Shown: positions 11,962 through 24,179 of the stretch, in pieces
How the letters are laid out: each line of letters opens with the position of its first letter
How positions within the stretch are numbered: the first letter of the stretch is position 1
Assembly: GCF_000003605.2 (NCBI RefSeq)
Contig: NW_003155238.1
Span: 286,152 to 321,191 of the forward strand
Reading direction: 5' to 3'
Origin: Saccoglossus kowalevskii
Taxonomy: Eukaryota > Hemichordata > Enteropneusta > Harrimaniidae
Length of the DNA: 35,040 bases
Position numbers and translations under genes: made by a program
Notes under the pieces: generated by a model
What the model was told of the DNA's origin: nothing
The model's input: only the letters and a program-made list of their open reading frames with translations
The model's database searches: none

Positions 11962-12125
11962 GGCTGGTTTGCACAAGACTGCAATTCACGAGGCAACGCA
12001 CCAAGCAGCTCATCGCATGCCTTGCCTCGTGCGTATGATATAAACTCCCGTTGCCACGGTTTGTAGTCTTGTGTCACTGAGTTGCCTCCCGCATTGCTCG
12101 GTGCGTACCGTGTGTGAGCTGGCCA
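11962..12125. mobile_element. MITE-like inverted-repeat element, about 164 bp
   Basis: The left end GGCTGGTTTGCACA and the reverse complement of the right end, TGGCCAGCTCACACA, form imperfect terminal inverted repeats. TAA flanks both sides (11959-11961 and 12126-12128), a candidate 3-bp target duplication. Inside are nested inverted words: CACAAGACTGCAA at about 11972 against the reverse of CACAAGACTACAAA at about 12060-12073, and CACGAGGCAA against TTGCCTCGTG with perfect 10-base arms. A TWA target site and ends of this form are known for PIF/Harbinger-type elements, so that class is the best guess. It is too small to encode a transposase and none is seen. The right end overhangs by one base if TAA is the target duplication, so the exact ends are uncertain. 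Confidence 0.6.
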
Positions 12126-12128
12126 TAA

Positions 12129-13319
12129 CATGCGTAAAAAAGAATAATTCTATGTGGATATATTGGCGTGTTTTTACAGTAAGACAAGTACTTTAATTAA
12201 ATAAGTGCTTATCACTGGGATTGTTTGCGGCAAATTCGCTGCACTAACTATACATTATGCTTTTGACCTTGTCACTCATCGATGTACTCATGAAAATATG
12301 AACAAAAATTGTTAGCCATGCAAAGTTCAGCCCACGGCTACCAATTGCCGCACGGGCTATATTTGCTTGTGACGGCTGTGTAACTGCCGAACAAATTAAG
12401 TTAGTTCAAACGGGAATTGACTCACTTTTTTCATGATCTAACAGTAAATACATAGTAATACTGTGACTTCAACGAAGAAAGAATAAGGCAGAAACATTTT
12501 TTTTCTGTCGAAAAATACATCCCGTGCATACGCCAGGTGGAATTAATATAATCCCGGGGAGAGAAGGTTTCAATTGCTTGATGTACCATATTTCCTACTC
12601 TATAATTTCCTATTTAAAAGCTTGTAATTAATAAAGACGTTTTCGTAATTTTGAGGGATATATGCAGAGTAGCACAAGTGCTTCCTATTCATTTTGAAAC
12701 ACCAGAAAACACTTCCTGTCTACAAGATTTGAAATCCATCAGTATTCAGCTGACCAAGTGCAACATTCATTTGTTTTGTCCATTCATAATTGTATGCTGT
12801 TTTGTGATTTCATTTTCTTCTGTTTTGTTATATAGTTATACCACAATAAGAAGATGGAATTGTGTTTGGGTTTGTTGAATAATTAGTACGAAGTACGAGA
12901 ATTCTTAAACTTGTATCTCGTTTTTTTCTAAAGAGGTTACAGTCATCCAATTTATAGTCTGTGATCAAAAAGTGCAGCTGATTTACTAGTAGTGTTTGAC
13001 CAGCTGTCCATGTTAGAAAAGAAAAGGAGAAAGTTGTGTACAATTCATGAGTACTTGAATTTAAAACGCATGACGGCATTTCATATTTGCCATTGATTTT
13101 GCGTCCTATTCTATATATAATGTGAAAGCGTGGGTTTTATTAAAATAAAGCGTGACAGTAATGTGAAAATGGTCCCAATATAGTAGCCACAGTTCATGCA
13201 TAAAGCACGTACACCATGCTGTGTTCATGTGTAGGACAGTGTAAAGTAATCTCTAACTGGAGATTTACTAGCATTCAATGCATGAAAAAACACTTGGGTT
13301 CAGTGCTTATGGTCATTAT
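12129..13319. other. Non-coding stretch, transcript-like composition in its right half
   Basis: No gene is supported. From about 12640 onward, CpG is scarce and T/TG-rich tracts are frequent, a texture seen in untranslated exon sequence. An 83-codon minus-strand frame (12828-13079) and a 75-codon plus-strand frame (12651-12878) overlap and neither is recognised. AATAAA occurs on the plus strand near 12630, and TTTATT, the minus-strand polyadenylation signal, at about 13136-13141. Confidence 0.35.
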
Positions 13320-13470
13320 CTAATGCAGCCATTTGAGCGTCAGTTTTGTATCTGATGTTTTGCCATCCTCCAGGTGTTCACAATAGTTCACAGTAGTGTC
13401 AATACGTGTGTCCATCTGTCCACTATTCATCAAACAGTGCTCGGATAATCCACCCCCCCCCCCTAATTAA
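13320..13470 (-). other. Weak candidate terminal exon, minus strand
   Basis: A minus-strand frame is open from about 13470 to a TAG at 13322-13320. Its first ATG is at 13430 and gives 36 codons beginning MNSGQMDTRIDTTVNYCEH, rich in polar and charged residues, unlike most chance translations here. A minus-strand AATAAA lies about 180 bases downstream (13141-13136), which fits a last exon with a short 3' untranslated region. No clear splice acceptor with a pyrimidine tract is visible upstream (there is a run of 11 C on the plus strand at 13453-13463), and I do not recognise the peptide. Chance or a decayed element fragment are equally possible. Confidence 0.12.
13453..13463. repeat. Poly-C run, 11 bases
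   Basis: Eleven consecutive C on the plus strand follow a CCA, in otherwise AT-rich DNA. This is a homopolymer tract prone to length error in sequencing. Confidence 0.9.
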
Positions 13471-13738
13471 TTACCTACAGTAAAAAAATACCAGTTGATA
13501 GATATGTGTGATATTACGTATTGTAACTATAACCGTGATAATATACGTATACAAAATGCATCCAATTATTAGATAGAGGTTTCACGATTTATAAACACAC
13601 AAGGTCTTAGTTTCCCAAAAGAGAACCGTTTTCTGTGGCTATGTTCACAAGTATCTGTAACACATGTGATTATCAGTTACACTCGTGAATTCTAAGACTC
13701 TGTTGTTTGTACTCGTTATTCGTCCTAGTTCTCTTAAT

Positions 13739-13766
13739 GGAAATGCGTGTTTAAGTACGCATTTCC
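13739..13766. other. Perfect 10-bp hairpin
   Basis: GGAAATGCGT at 13739-13748 is exactly complementary to ACGCATTTCC at 13757-13766, with an 8-base loop. A 10/10 arm match this close together is uncommon by chance but not extraordinary in 35 kb. There is no U-run after it to suggest a terminator, and no gene is adjacent. It could be a small foldback remnant or a structured RNA segment. Confidence 0.6.
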
Positions 13767-16700
13767 TGCGAAGCCCAGCACTTGAACTACCGATGTATAC
13801 TTCAGTAAGACTATACTCCTGGGAGTGGATGGAATATTCAACTTTTATTTAGAGGTTAATGGCTTCGATGTACCGTTCACATAATTCACACATACATACA
13901 TTGGGAATTTGGTTGATGGCGCCATTATAAATTCATTTTATATGTATTCAAGACGCTATAAATTATATTTTTTAAGAACGAAAAACACGTTTCAAATTAA
14001 AAAAAAATTCGTAAGCTTTCAAAGGTCACGTGAATGCGTACAATACAGAATCAACATGTTCATTGCAAAACTGAACCTGGCATAGTTAAATACAAGCCTA
14101 AAGGTGCATATTTTTGCTGACTGGATGTGAATAATCGAGGCGCACACGGTTGCCAAGCAACCAAGTAACCCTAACTTCTGCTATTGCTGATAATTTGTAT
14201 AACGCAAGTTGCCGACTGTGTTCATTTCAGGTGCATTCTTTGCTTTCTGCCTAGAGTCCAATTAGCAGCGATATCCTAACGTAATTAAATGATCAGATTC
14301 AAATCCCACTAAGTATAAAAGTATGACGTCACCACGAGGTGCATCACTCACCAGCGGTGTGTAATACACGGCAGTCACGTGATGTATCAACACAGGCCTA
14401 CGTGGAATAAAGGTTGGCTGCTGACAATCTTATTAATATTACGAGATCAGTGAGTGTATAATATATATGTTTGCTAGTACCATACGACACCATTTTGAAA
14501 ATAGGTCGCTGCTACAAAAAAAAAAAAAACGAAATAAAACACCGGCATTTAGAGGCATTACAAATGAATTGAGAATATAGGCCCCAAACCGTATCGCACA
14601 CTTTTAAATGTCATAACCGTGTCCCATAGCGACTCGATTGGCCAATCCATAAATGAAAATATATATTATGTTGCGTTACGCCCGGGTAGCAGTCATTAAG
14701 CCACGATACAAATCATACAATCATAAGGTGCGAAATATCGGTTTATATAAGAGGTATTCAAACAGGAGGACAGTCGTGGTTTAAAATTGGCAGTGGTGGA
14801 GATCTGAATGACAGTCTGAGTCGTGTTATACTGAGTGAAGAGTTATTGTCGCTAAATCGAGAAACCGTGCCTTCTTACTGTGTGTTTCGTAGATTTACGG
14901 GCACTGTTGTCGGCAATTAGACAGGCAGCCCCTGTTCCCACCGTCATTTCAGTGACTGAATCGAGTTTTTCCGGATGATTTATGTTGATAAACTACGTAC
15001 GCGAACTGAACCATGTAATATATTATTGCACTTAAGACACTAAATCATTCTACCCTGTTTTACTGTACGAGTGATCCGCCGCATGGTGGATGGCTGTCGC
15101 GTTAAAATGAAAATTGCAGGTGGCGTAATAATCAATTGCATAATAAACACCAATCACCAGTTGAACTAGCGTGAAAATGTGATTAAACCTAAATAAATAT
15201 AAAAAATAAAATCTTGATTTATATTAATCCAGGCAACTGATTATTATTTTTCAAACATAGCTAAAATATACAGGGCATCATTATTGCATAATTTTGATAA
15301 TTTTGATTTAGTACAATTCCATTTAATTTAGTACAAAGCCCGGAAATACTGTATCATTGTACGGTATACGGTTGGTACAGATCGTTGTCACATGTACGCA
15401 TTGCCGCTATGTTGCGAACAGTTGCCTACGATTGCACCGTTTTTTATCTACTGGGCTTTGCCACCGGCTGACGCCTAATCCATTCGAATTATAAATCCTC
15501 ACGTATTTTATTTGAGTGATATACAATACAGAATTATTATAACATTAATAAGAAGATTTTTTTAGTGCATATCTGATACGCCGGAACAATAAATATCCAG
15601 GTCTCGGACACTCTCGGGTTGTATTCGGGCATACTCGGGTTGTCATATGAGAAAGGCAATCTTACCATGCGAAGTGAACTTCGTGTGCTGGTAATATTAA
15701 CGCTACATCGCACGTAAATATTTGCTTAGCATATTAGTAAATCAATGCGTTGCATTGTGAACCAACCGTAAAACAATTTCATGTTCTTGATTGATGGCCA
15801 TCAAATTCGGGCACGATTAAATGCGTTATTGCAAATAGTTCTAAGGTAGAAACAAAAATGATTTACAATTCGGTCTGTCTATTTGTGTGTGCGTCACTTT
15901 AATAACACTAATATTTGAATTTAATCAATCACAATGAATGTCTTTTGGAACTTTCAGTGTGATATTGACAATCACTCTCAACTCTGAGTACGTTTGTTTG
16001 TTCTAAATACCCACGTCTTATAAAAACACATAATTGATACAATTGACAAGTGACAATTGACACTTATACGTACTCGAAACTTTGTATATAAATTGATAAT
16101 TATATAAAAAAAAACACAAACAGGGATTGTGACAGTGACATTATATTGATTTTGTAAATGTTGAGGCCCCGACATGTAAAATACCTGGCACCGCCCGTGT
16201 TAATTTCCTCCACAGCTGGCACAATAAGTAAATTTAGTTATTTAGTATCTAAAACAGTTTTTGATTGAACTTAATAATACATTCAATATGGCATTCCATT
16301 TATTATAGGCGTATTGAATAAATCTGTCGTCAGTTTTAACGAGTATGTATATGATAAAATGACGAATACACATAATAACTGTCACTGTATATGTAAATAT
16401 ACTATTGTTAAATCGTTTTTACAATTAAAATATGTCCCTCTCGTATAATGCTATAATACATTAGCTAATTAAATGTCATTATAAATAAGCCGTTTTTTAT
16501 GCGATAAATCTTCGACCAATAAGGCAACATATAGAAACGAAGGTCGGCAAGATATATACGGAGTGCTTTTCTACAAAATCGAGCGGTTTACCCGATCAGG
16601 CGGTGGTTTATCGCTATACTAGAAGATATGTTTTACCTTTCAAATGACGGCGTACCAAACCTACGGATCTTCAACACTGTTTGTGCCATATGATCGTGAA

Positions 16701-19700
16701 TTGAATATAAAACAGATTAACCAAAACAGAAATTTACAATAACGGGGCACACATGTTGCACGGTTTGATAATGTTGTTATGACCTTACGTTTTGTTAATA
16801 AGAGCTATGCACTGTTGTTAACATCTCCCTACATGATATTCTACTGGGGTTTGCGCAGAAACTTAAACAAGTGTAGCTCGTATAAAACACGCCGTACCTC
16901 AATGCGCTACACTAAGAAAGAAAGTTTAAAATAGAGTGTAATAAACGCAAAGAAAGTCGCGTGATTCTCTCGCTCTTAACGAGATCTCAACAGCGACATT
17001 TTGTACATATCATATCGCGATCGTTTCTTTTTAAGACTGATGTTATTTTTACGGGAATATCGATAAAGTGTATGCTATCACAATAATGTTTCTGTTACCT
17101 GTCACACACTTTGATATATATATATTGCACATACACGGTGAATTTAATCGTTCGAGCTGATGAGTATAGACAATCAATAGAAATGCTGTTTGTTTTCGCC
17201 GATTTTCCGATAGTTTGACTCCCATTTTTATACGGAACTGCGATCAAATTCTATGATAAAACTATGATAAATTCTTTTTGAAGCTGATGCAATTTTGGCT
17301 GAGATAATATAGTATTGTTTATTGAACTTTTGATACTGCATATTGTTCTATCAGATTATGTTTACTATGACCTAGAAAGACCGTTCTCGTAGCAAACAAG
17401 TGCGGTTATTGTTTTGTTCCATACAGTCATCGTACATTCCTTTTAGTGTTTTCCATTGTTCATCGACCAAATACTGCACAGTATATAATTGTTTTTAAAA
17501 TGCAATGTAACAGTGGAATTACGACAAGCCAGATTTTGTTTTTTATCGCGTGTAAGCGATTTGTATATCTTTTTTTATACACTTTGTACACGATCCCTTG
17601 TGCTTTCAATGTCACTCCACCATGAACACGTTCATATATGCAATCAATTTCATTAATGCGCATTTCACGTCATGCGTATTATAATATTGTTAGCAACAGG
17701 TAAATTCATCTTCTTAATTAATCGAACGTGGCTTTACACGATCGTTCTAACCAGCCGACAGGTGTAGCACACCATGGCAACCATACTACCACGGTGAGCT
17801 TCATTTTTAAATTGGCAATTATAACAAAAACGCTCATTATAAAGAGAGAAAAAAAATCGCGCCCGAGTACAAATAATAAAAAAATGCACTTCATGTTAAC
17901 AAAATACAGAGGTTGCGTGACCGACAGTTATTGCTAAAGGAATCATAGATTTAAAAGCGTATATGCACACCTTTCATGATCACCAATACACTCGTCATTA
18001 CGTAACGTTTTTATCGAAGCGTGGAAAACAAGAGAGCGCAAGGAAATAGTATATGGATGTTATAAATACAGTGAGTATACCACGTTATTGTTATGAAAAC
18101 ACTGTGGTGTTAATTCATATCGCAAATAAATATTTTATTTTATTGAACAAGACGTCGTAGAACACATAGGAACATTTTATATTTGTTGATATCTGATCGT
18201 CTTGATCGTCTCTTTGTTGCTAGCCGCTTGTATTAACACGCACCAGGACTGGGAGTAAAGATGGTGCGTCCCTTCTGTCATTAATCAATATATTCGTTCT
18301 AGCTGTGAATAATTATATAGTGTTTACTAACTAAACTTGACGCGTTGTGCAATTCAACAACATCGCCGACAGGATGTTGCGTACCATCAGCGCAATTTTT
18401 TGCGTACGTGGTCGCAGATAAGCGGCACATACGCGCCGATAAAGTCGTCAAGTAGCTAGTTTGCCGTTAGCCACCGTCTCTGTCATTCGGGTCAGCATGT
18501 TACGTTATGAATAGGGAGAGTGTGTTATGATGAAACATGCGATACGAAATATGGTAAATCATTTCAATATGCTTGCATCATTTCCTAGACATAAATGAAT
18601 GATCATAAAGGCATTTCAAATATCTGAAATCGCACATAGGTGTTTATAACGCCAGCTGCTGACGACAATAATAACACAGACAGGGCAGTCAACAAACTGG
18701 ATAGCAGCTGACGCGAACAAAACCGACATGAGAAAGGAATTACGTGGGGCAGGATTTGTCTTTTCATGTTACGGGATTAGTTAATAAGACAGTTACAATA
18801 CAGACATTATAATATATTTAAAGGGAAAGATAACAGGCTGCAGTAAGTTAAATCTGCCAGTACATATCGCTCCGTTTAAAATGAAGTAATACGTATAAAA
18901 AGTAATGAGGTATATACAAAAAATATAAAATCATTGATTCAATAATCAGAAGAAAATTTCAACACAATTAAAGAAAATATGCAGTTAATTGTTTTAAATT
19001 TAACAAAAGTCATAACATAGTTTTGTTCCGAATCAACAAAAAACATATATTTGTCAATAACAACAGTACCATGACATGTCTAGACTACTATGTAAATTGA
19101 GACATGGACGTGTATCTAGTTTTTTATATTTTACTTCCATGTGTTAATATTCATATGACATATGTATATTTATCGTGTATATTACTGACACCGGATCATA
19201 TTCCCAAGAACTCGCTTTCTGTTCATCAAATCAGGACGGATAGAAAAAAACTGGCGCTTCGGGTGATATAAAACCATGTATTAGGCGCGAAGTTCTCGAC
19301 TTATGCAAAGAAGATCATTTGAATATCACCTTGGCAACATTCTATTGTCGCCCAGATTGGAGCTTTTTAAAGTGTCATTAAATAAGTGTGTTAAATAAGA
19401 ATGATCTATTTTATATCGTTGCAGCATGTTACAATTTATAACGAAGATTATTTGTATTTTTTTTACAGAATTATGTAAGCTATCAACATCCACTCGTTCG
19501 TTGATGCGTGTCCCATAAAAGTTATTTTAAAATAAACATTTTGAAGAATATATTGAATGTTTAGTATAGTAATATTACCCGATTTATAAATGTTAAGTGT
19601 AAACCAAGCGTCTATTCGACTTTACAATAACTCGATATACGTTACCAGGTACGCGGTGACCCTACCGAAAGTTGTTATTAACTCGAACTGAAAAATAATT

Positions 19701-20717
19701 ACACTCGGATTGAGTGACACCCGGCGTATTGAATCGGTAGAAATGTTGAATAGGTTAACAAGATGCAAATCACGGGAAGCAAACAGTCAACTAGCTACAA
19801 CGATCTAAAACCGGATCTGCCACTAATGCCTGCTAATTATTTTCACCAATGTCAAAGTATGGATTGAGATAAATATGAGAAAATGAAAGGTATATCCGTT
19901 CTGAGACGATCATGGCATATACATAATCGCTGTATTGTCATGGTGATCTTTTTTTACCAAGGCCGTCCACAATAAACCGGGCAATCTGCGTGAGAAAAGA
20001 AGTTGGACAGTTTTGAGTCAGACAATTTTGTAAAGTAGTATATGAAAACACCTGATGACGAAGAAGTTCTTGGGTTCGTTCTCCCGGAAATTGGTTATTT
20101 TATTCACTACCTCGACCATAATTAGCGTCAAGGGATCGCCCATTTAATGTCGAGCATGGATAGGGAAAATATAGTGCTATTGTGCGTTGGAATAAATATA
20201 CACCATTCTTTGACTGATAAGCTTGGCAGAAACTCGGGATGACATTAAGCAATTTTCTTTTGAATGTGAATTTGAACTTTATATATATATATGAGATAGT
20301 TTATTGAGTAAACTAATGATGATCTGCGAACCTGAAAATTGAGGATAATTTACTCCTACTTTGGCAATTTACTGTGAGTAGGTAGGCAAAAATGGCGGGT
20401 AACCATTAAACTAAATCCAAACATCACACGGTTGCATCGACCCTCGATCCGCATCAGACGATACTTCCACTGTATTGTCTTCGTGCATGATCGACCACGA
20501 AAACATTTTGCACTTTCTGGACTGCGTGCACTCATATTAATTATGTACCTACGCACGCGCAGTTTCGTGCAGTTAACAACATGATATTGCAAATAAAATC
20601 CGTGACGTAGAAAATGTCACTGGAACGAGTGAAATCAAGCTGTCAATCGGATGCTACAAATTAAACTATTAAGATTAACGGTTTCTATCCTAACCTTTGA
20701 CTTAAACTGGTAGTGAT
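13767..20717. other. Long non-coding stretch, no gene seen
   Basis: About 7 kb without a supportable gene; the longest open frames are under 80 codons. Minor items: TATAAAA at 14314-14320 with TGACGTCA at 14324-14331 and TCACGTGA at 14375-14382; a 14-base poly-A at 14516-14529; CTCGGGTTGT twice near 15614 and 15634; short TA tracts near 17115 and 20280. A 50-codon open stretch around 14760-14920 on the plus strand has even composition but no recognised motif. Confidence 0.4.
14314..14382. promoter_or_regulatory. Cluster of TATA-like, CRE and E-box palindromes
   Basis: TATAAAA (14314-14320), the full CRE palindrome TGACGTCA (14324-14331) and the E-box palindrome TCACGTGA (14375-14382) lie within 70 bases. 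Each is an exact consensus. The CRE lies downstream of the TATA on the plus strand, which is unusual for a promoter in that direction. No adjacent gene is recognised, so this is a candidate regulatory cluster at best. Confidence 0.22.
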
Positions 20718-20741
20718 CTGTGTGCTTTGTCTAGCACACAG
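20718..20741. other. Perfect 9-bp hairpin
   Basis: CTGTGTGCT at 20718-20726 pairs exactly with AGCACACAG at 20733-20741 across a 6-base loop, TTGTCT. The size and loop resemble a small RNA stem-loop, but it lacks the histone 3' stem-loop consensus and no gene is next to it. Confidence 0.6.
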
Positions 20742-20972
20742 TTATATTACACTTGGCTATAGTCAATCTACAGTCATAACAATTCAACCGCTAATGGTTA
20801 TTTGCAGTGGGTAAGTGAAGTGAGAAGCATGCGCAATTCGAATCTCCGATTTCACAAACAATGAAATTAAAATTCAATTGAATAAAACACTGAGGGATAG
20901 ACTGATTAGAGGGAATTTAAAAGTGCTTATATTGATCACTTTTATTCAAAAGACTTTGATACAAAACACGTA

Positions 20973-21099
20973 AAGAGCGGCATTCGTCGTGCCGCGTCAT
21001 GTTCGATATGGGACTCATAGCGAAGTATACAACGCGTGTAGAATACATTGTTTATTTACATGAAATTCGAACACGCGCTGCGCGACGACCACCGCGCTT
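20973..21099. mobile_element. Short inverted-repeat element, copy A
   Basis: A 127-bp element begins AAGAGCGG and ends CGCGCTT, flanked by TA on both sides (20971-20972, 21100-21101). The end AAAGCGCGGTGGTCGTCGCG (reverse complement of the right end) matches the left end imperfectly, and the arms extend inward to a shared TGTTCGA, giving inverted repeats of about 30 bp. A second copy lies at 32129-32251. By eye the two differ at about 10 of 107 aligned central positions. It has no coding capacity, which fits a non-autonomous DNA element (MITE). TA flanks are usual for Tc1/mariner-type insertion, but copy B does not have TA on its left, so the class is uncertain. Confidence 0.72.
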
Positions 21100-21101
21100 T
21101 A

Positions 21102-24100
21102 AAATCTGCATCAAACAATCATATGTACAGTTACTCTGTACTTACGAGATGTGTTTAGACATGGTTTGAGAACACGAAGTTAGACCAAGTAGCTCAACAT
21201 GAGTTGTTTTGGCGCATGCAAACGTACAACTGACAACGTCGAATGTTTAAAAACACTTGATTAGTTCTGACAATTTGTATTACCCGCCATTGTTTTGAAT
21301 CGTTATCAAAATAATTGATTGTTTCCAGTATTTTTGCAATCAAATAGACCAATCCTAAAACAAATGGTCATAAACAATACATGATTACCCTTGAGACAAC
21401 AGCGATCGCTACTTATCTTGGATGAGCAGGTGGGAAATAAGAAAAAACATTACTGTATAACGAAGGATTTGGGTCTTTGCGATAACATCGAATTTAGTTT
21501 GTAGTTTTTTAATCGAACACGCGATAGGTTGTCTACAGTAATTACAGACAGGAGATGACAATGCTCTTGTTTTTAGAAGTTATTTCCTGAAAGTGTGCAA
21601 GAAGGACCTCGGGGACGCAAAAAGATTTCCAGCTATCCGCTGAGTAAAAAGTGATAAACCTGTTATCATTAAGAGGAGAAAAAGGAGCACCATCTTCATC
21701 ATGGTGTCTGTCAACACGCAATGAAGGCATGAAGAAGGCATGAAGACTCGCTTAATATCTAAAAATAAATAAAGCTATATATAACTAACGTATCCTTGAA
21801 AAACGCTTATTACTATTCCGAGATTGTGTGTTCTAGTTCATATGATGGCATCCATTTAGAACTCGGACACCAAGAACACCATCAACTGACGATGTACAGC
21901 TTGAAGTAATGTATTAACTATCGCTATTGAACATCTTCCTACTAATTAGGTCGTGTCACGATTTGCCCATATTTGGTAATTGCGTGTTGGATTCATTCGA
22001 TCCCACCTCATTGTAATCGTCCACTAAATATAAAATGAAAGCCTCGCCCTCGCACGAGATGATTGATAAAGCAAAAAAAAATATCACTTTGGGCCTTGTA
22101 AACGTATGGCTAAACGGAATAGATTCATGTTGTGTTTCATATACAATAATATCACAGTGAGCCTTTTATACATATTGCTATACGCAATAAAATAACGATA
22201 TACCACATACACATTTAGATATATGCAATATATCAATATTGACATGACCCATATGCGCAATTATTTTGGGTTATTTGATGTCGAAATTGATTTATCAAAA
22301 ACAGTTACAATTTCAAAAAGCAAGATTGTGTCAACGTGCGATCTAGTTTATACACCGGCGTGTGGTATAACATCATGTCCGTATACGAATCCATCTTTAC
22401 ATTGTGCAGGTTTTGTTGAAAATTATAACCTAATTTATGCCAACCAGATCATAATTTGATATATGTCATGGTCACGCCTTTTAGAATATTAAACGATTAT
22501 ATTTTAGAAGCATCTATACGATGCAAATTGGCATACAAAACTATGAACGGTCGCCTGCTATACGTGTTTCCTATTAACGTCTACACTATATCGTCGAAAT
22601 AACAACTTGATAACTGTGACGTTAATTACAAGGGTTACGTAATACATACGTGTGTCGTGCTACCTGTGTAATTACATTGCAGATTAGTGCGTTGAAGAAG
22701 CGTGCGACCGCTCCAGGGCTTATTGGACTGTACTACTGTAATTACGAACAAATACACCTAATTTCCCCCTTCACTTGTTCCGCCCGAAGCGGTAACTCAT
22801 CCTTGCATTATTTCAATGATGTACATGTGGAATCAGAGAGAATCTGTACTATCTGGATTAAGACTTTGCGAGGTATATCAAATGTAATTGACGTATCCTT
22901 TATAATGTTGGATGCAGGTCCGTGAACTTAAACACACACACAGAATACTAGCGTATATGACCGGGGATACAGAGATCCCCTTATTGAAACCATATCACTA
23001 GTTTTTGAATGACCATGCTATTATATAGCTGTTTAACAATGAGCGCAATTTATGCCTTTTGCTATAGCAGGATAATTAACCAAACGGAGCCCATGGATCG
23101 ACGCATGGCGATGAATGCAAGATGAGGACAAATACAGTTTCCTTCTGAACATGACTGTTTCGATCTCTCGATAACGGTGATACACAATACAATTGTGCGT
23201 TCAAAGCTTTGCAGAGACCATTGTGAATTCCAGTGTCGCCATTCACTCAATAGCGCAAATATACACTCACGAATTCCGGATACGAATATTAATTGCATGC
23301 CTCAGTATACATATACAAATATTGGATTGTTATACATCAGATGGTAAGCAATAATCAATCCATACTTGCCGTCAGTAATTAGAAGTTATTGAACGAGTAT
23401 CCAGTGAGATCTTATCATTACATACTTGTTATTTCGAAAAGTTTGCATGATTGGGGGAGGGGGGTTGAGAATAAAGGCGTTTTGACAGTATCTCTGTGGT
23501 TGTACTCTTCGCTGTCGTCGTAAATACACTGGCACGCATAGACGATGCGATACAAAATCCAGTGACTAGTTGTTCCATAACTGGTTATTAAAAAAACGCA
23601 ATCATTTTGTTTGACCAATTAATTAACGTATTCCATGAGGAAATTGGCTTTCAGGGCAAATACGGCTGTTTGAACGTACAGTGTGGTTTGAAATTTATAG
23701 ACTGGTTGGGCGAATGCGGTTACTAGTACACAGTCATATACTGATGTCCCAAACATAGTGTAGGTTTCATACTGTACTTGTTGATTTCGTTGTGCTCTTC
23801 TGAGCTTGGAATTTCCCTTTGCGAGTACTGACTATGTATGGATGCGCACCTTTCATGTCTATAATAGTACAATATAATGAGCCTACAAATCTTCCACCAC
23901 GTATTGGGATGAACAATTACTGTTTGTAAAAAAAATAAGAACGGTACCAGTCACTCAATGTGAATATATGCTTACGTGTCAAGCTAGAATATAGGCCGCG
24001 AGATTGTGGATGCAAATGTATTATACAAATAAAAGTACTAGTACGCATTCTAGGAACCGGAATATAAACCATAATTATACAACTAACTATACAGCTTTGT

Positions 24101-24145
24101 ATATAACCATATTACACTAGAATTAAGCAAGTCTCTGTCTTATAT

Positions 24146-24147
<2 letters not shown>
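21102..24147. other. Non-coding stretch, no gene seen
   Basis: Open frames up to 91 codons (for example 22650-22925, plus) show no recognisable family. Small items: GAAGGCATGAA twice near 21724-21745; CACACACACA near 22932; a hairpin GGGGAT/ATCCCC at 22963-22980; G-rich GGGGGAGGGGGG near 23454-23465. No RNA gene was seen. Confidence 0.4.

Positions 24148-24177
<30 letters not shown>
24148..24177. repeat. (AT)15 microsatellite
   Basis: Thirty bases of uninterrupted alternating AT. It is the longest dinucleotide tract in the window and is likely length-polymorphic. Confidence 0.95.

Positions 24178-24179
<2 letters not shown>

Noticed and set aside
14296-14310. GATTCAAATCCCACT resembling a tRNA B box
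   Set aside because: There is no matching A box at the proper distance, no cloverleaf pairing and no acceptor stem. A similar AATTCGAATCTCC at about 20831 fails in the same way.
20718-20741. Histone 3' stem-loop
   Set aside because: The stem-loop is perfect, but the stem and loop do not match the conserved histone consensus and no histone gene is near.
22963-22980. GGGGAT/ATCCCC hairpin as a terminator
   Set aside because: The stem is only 6 bp, there is no T-run after it, and there is no upstream gene.
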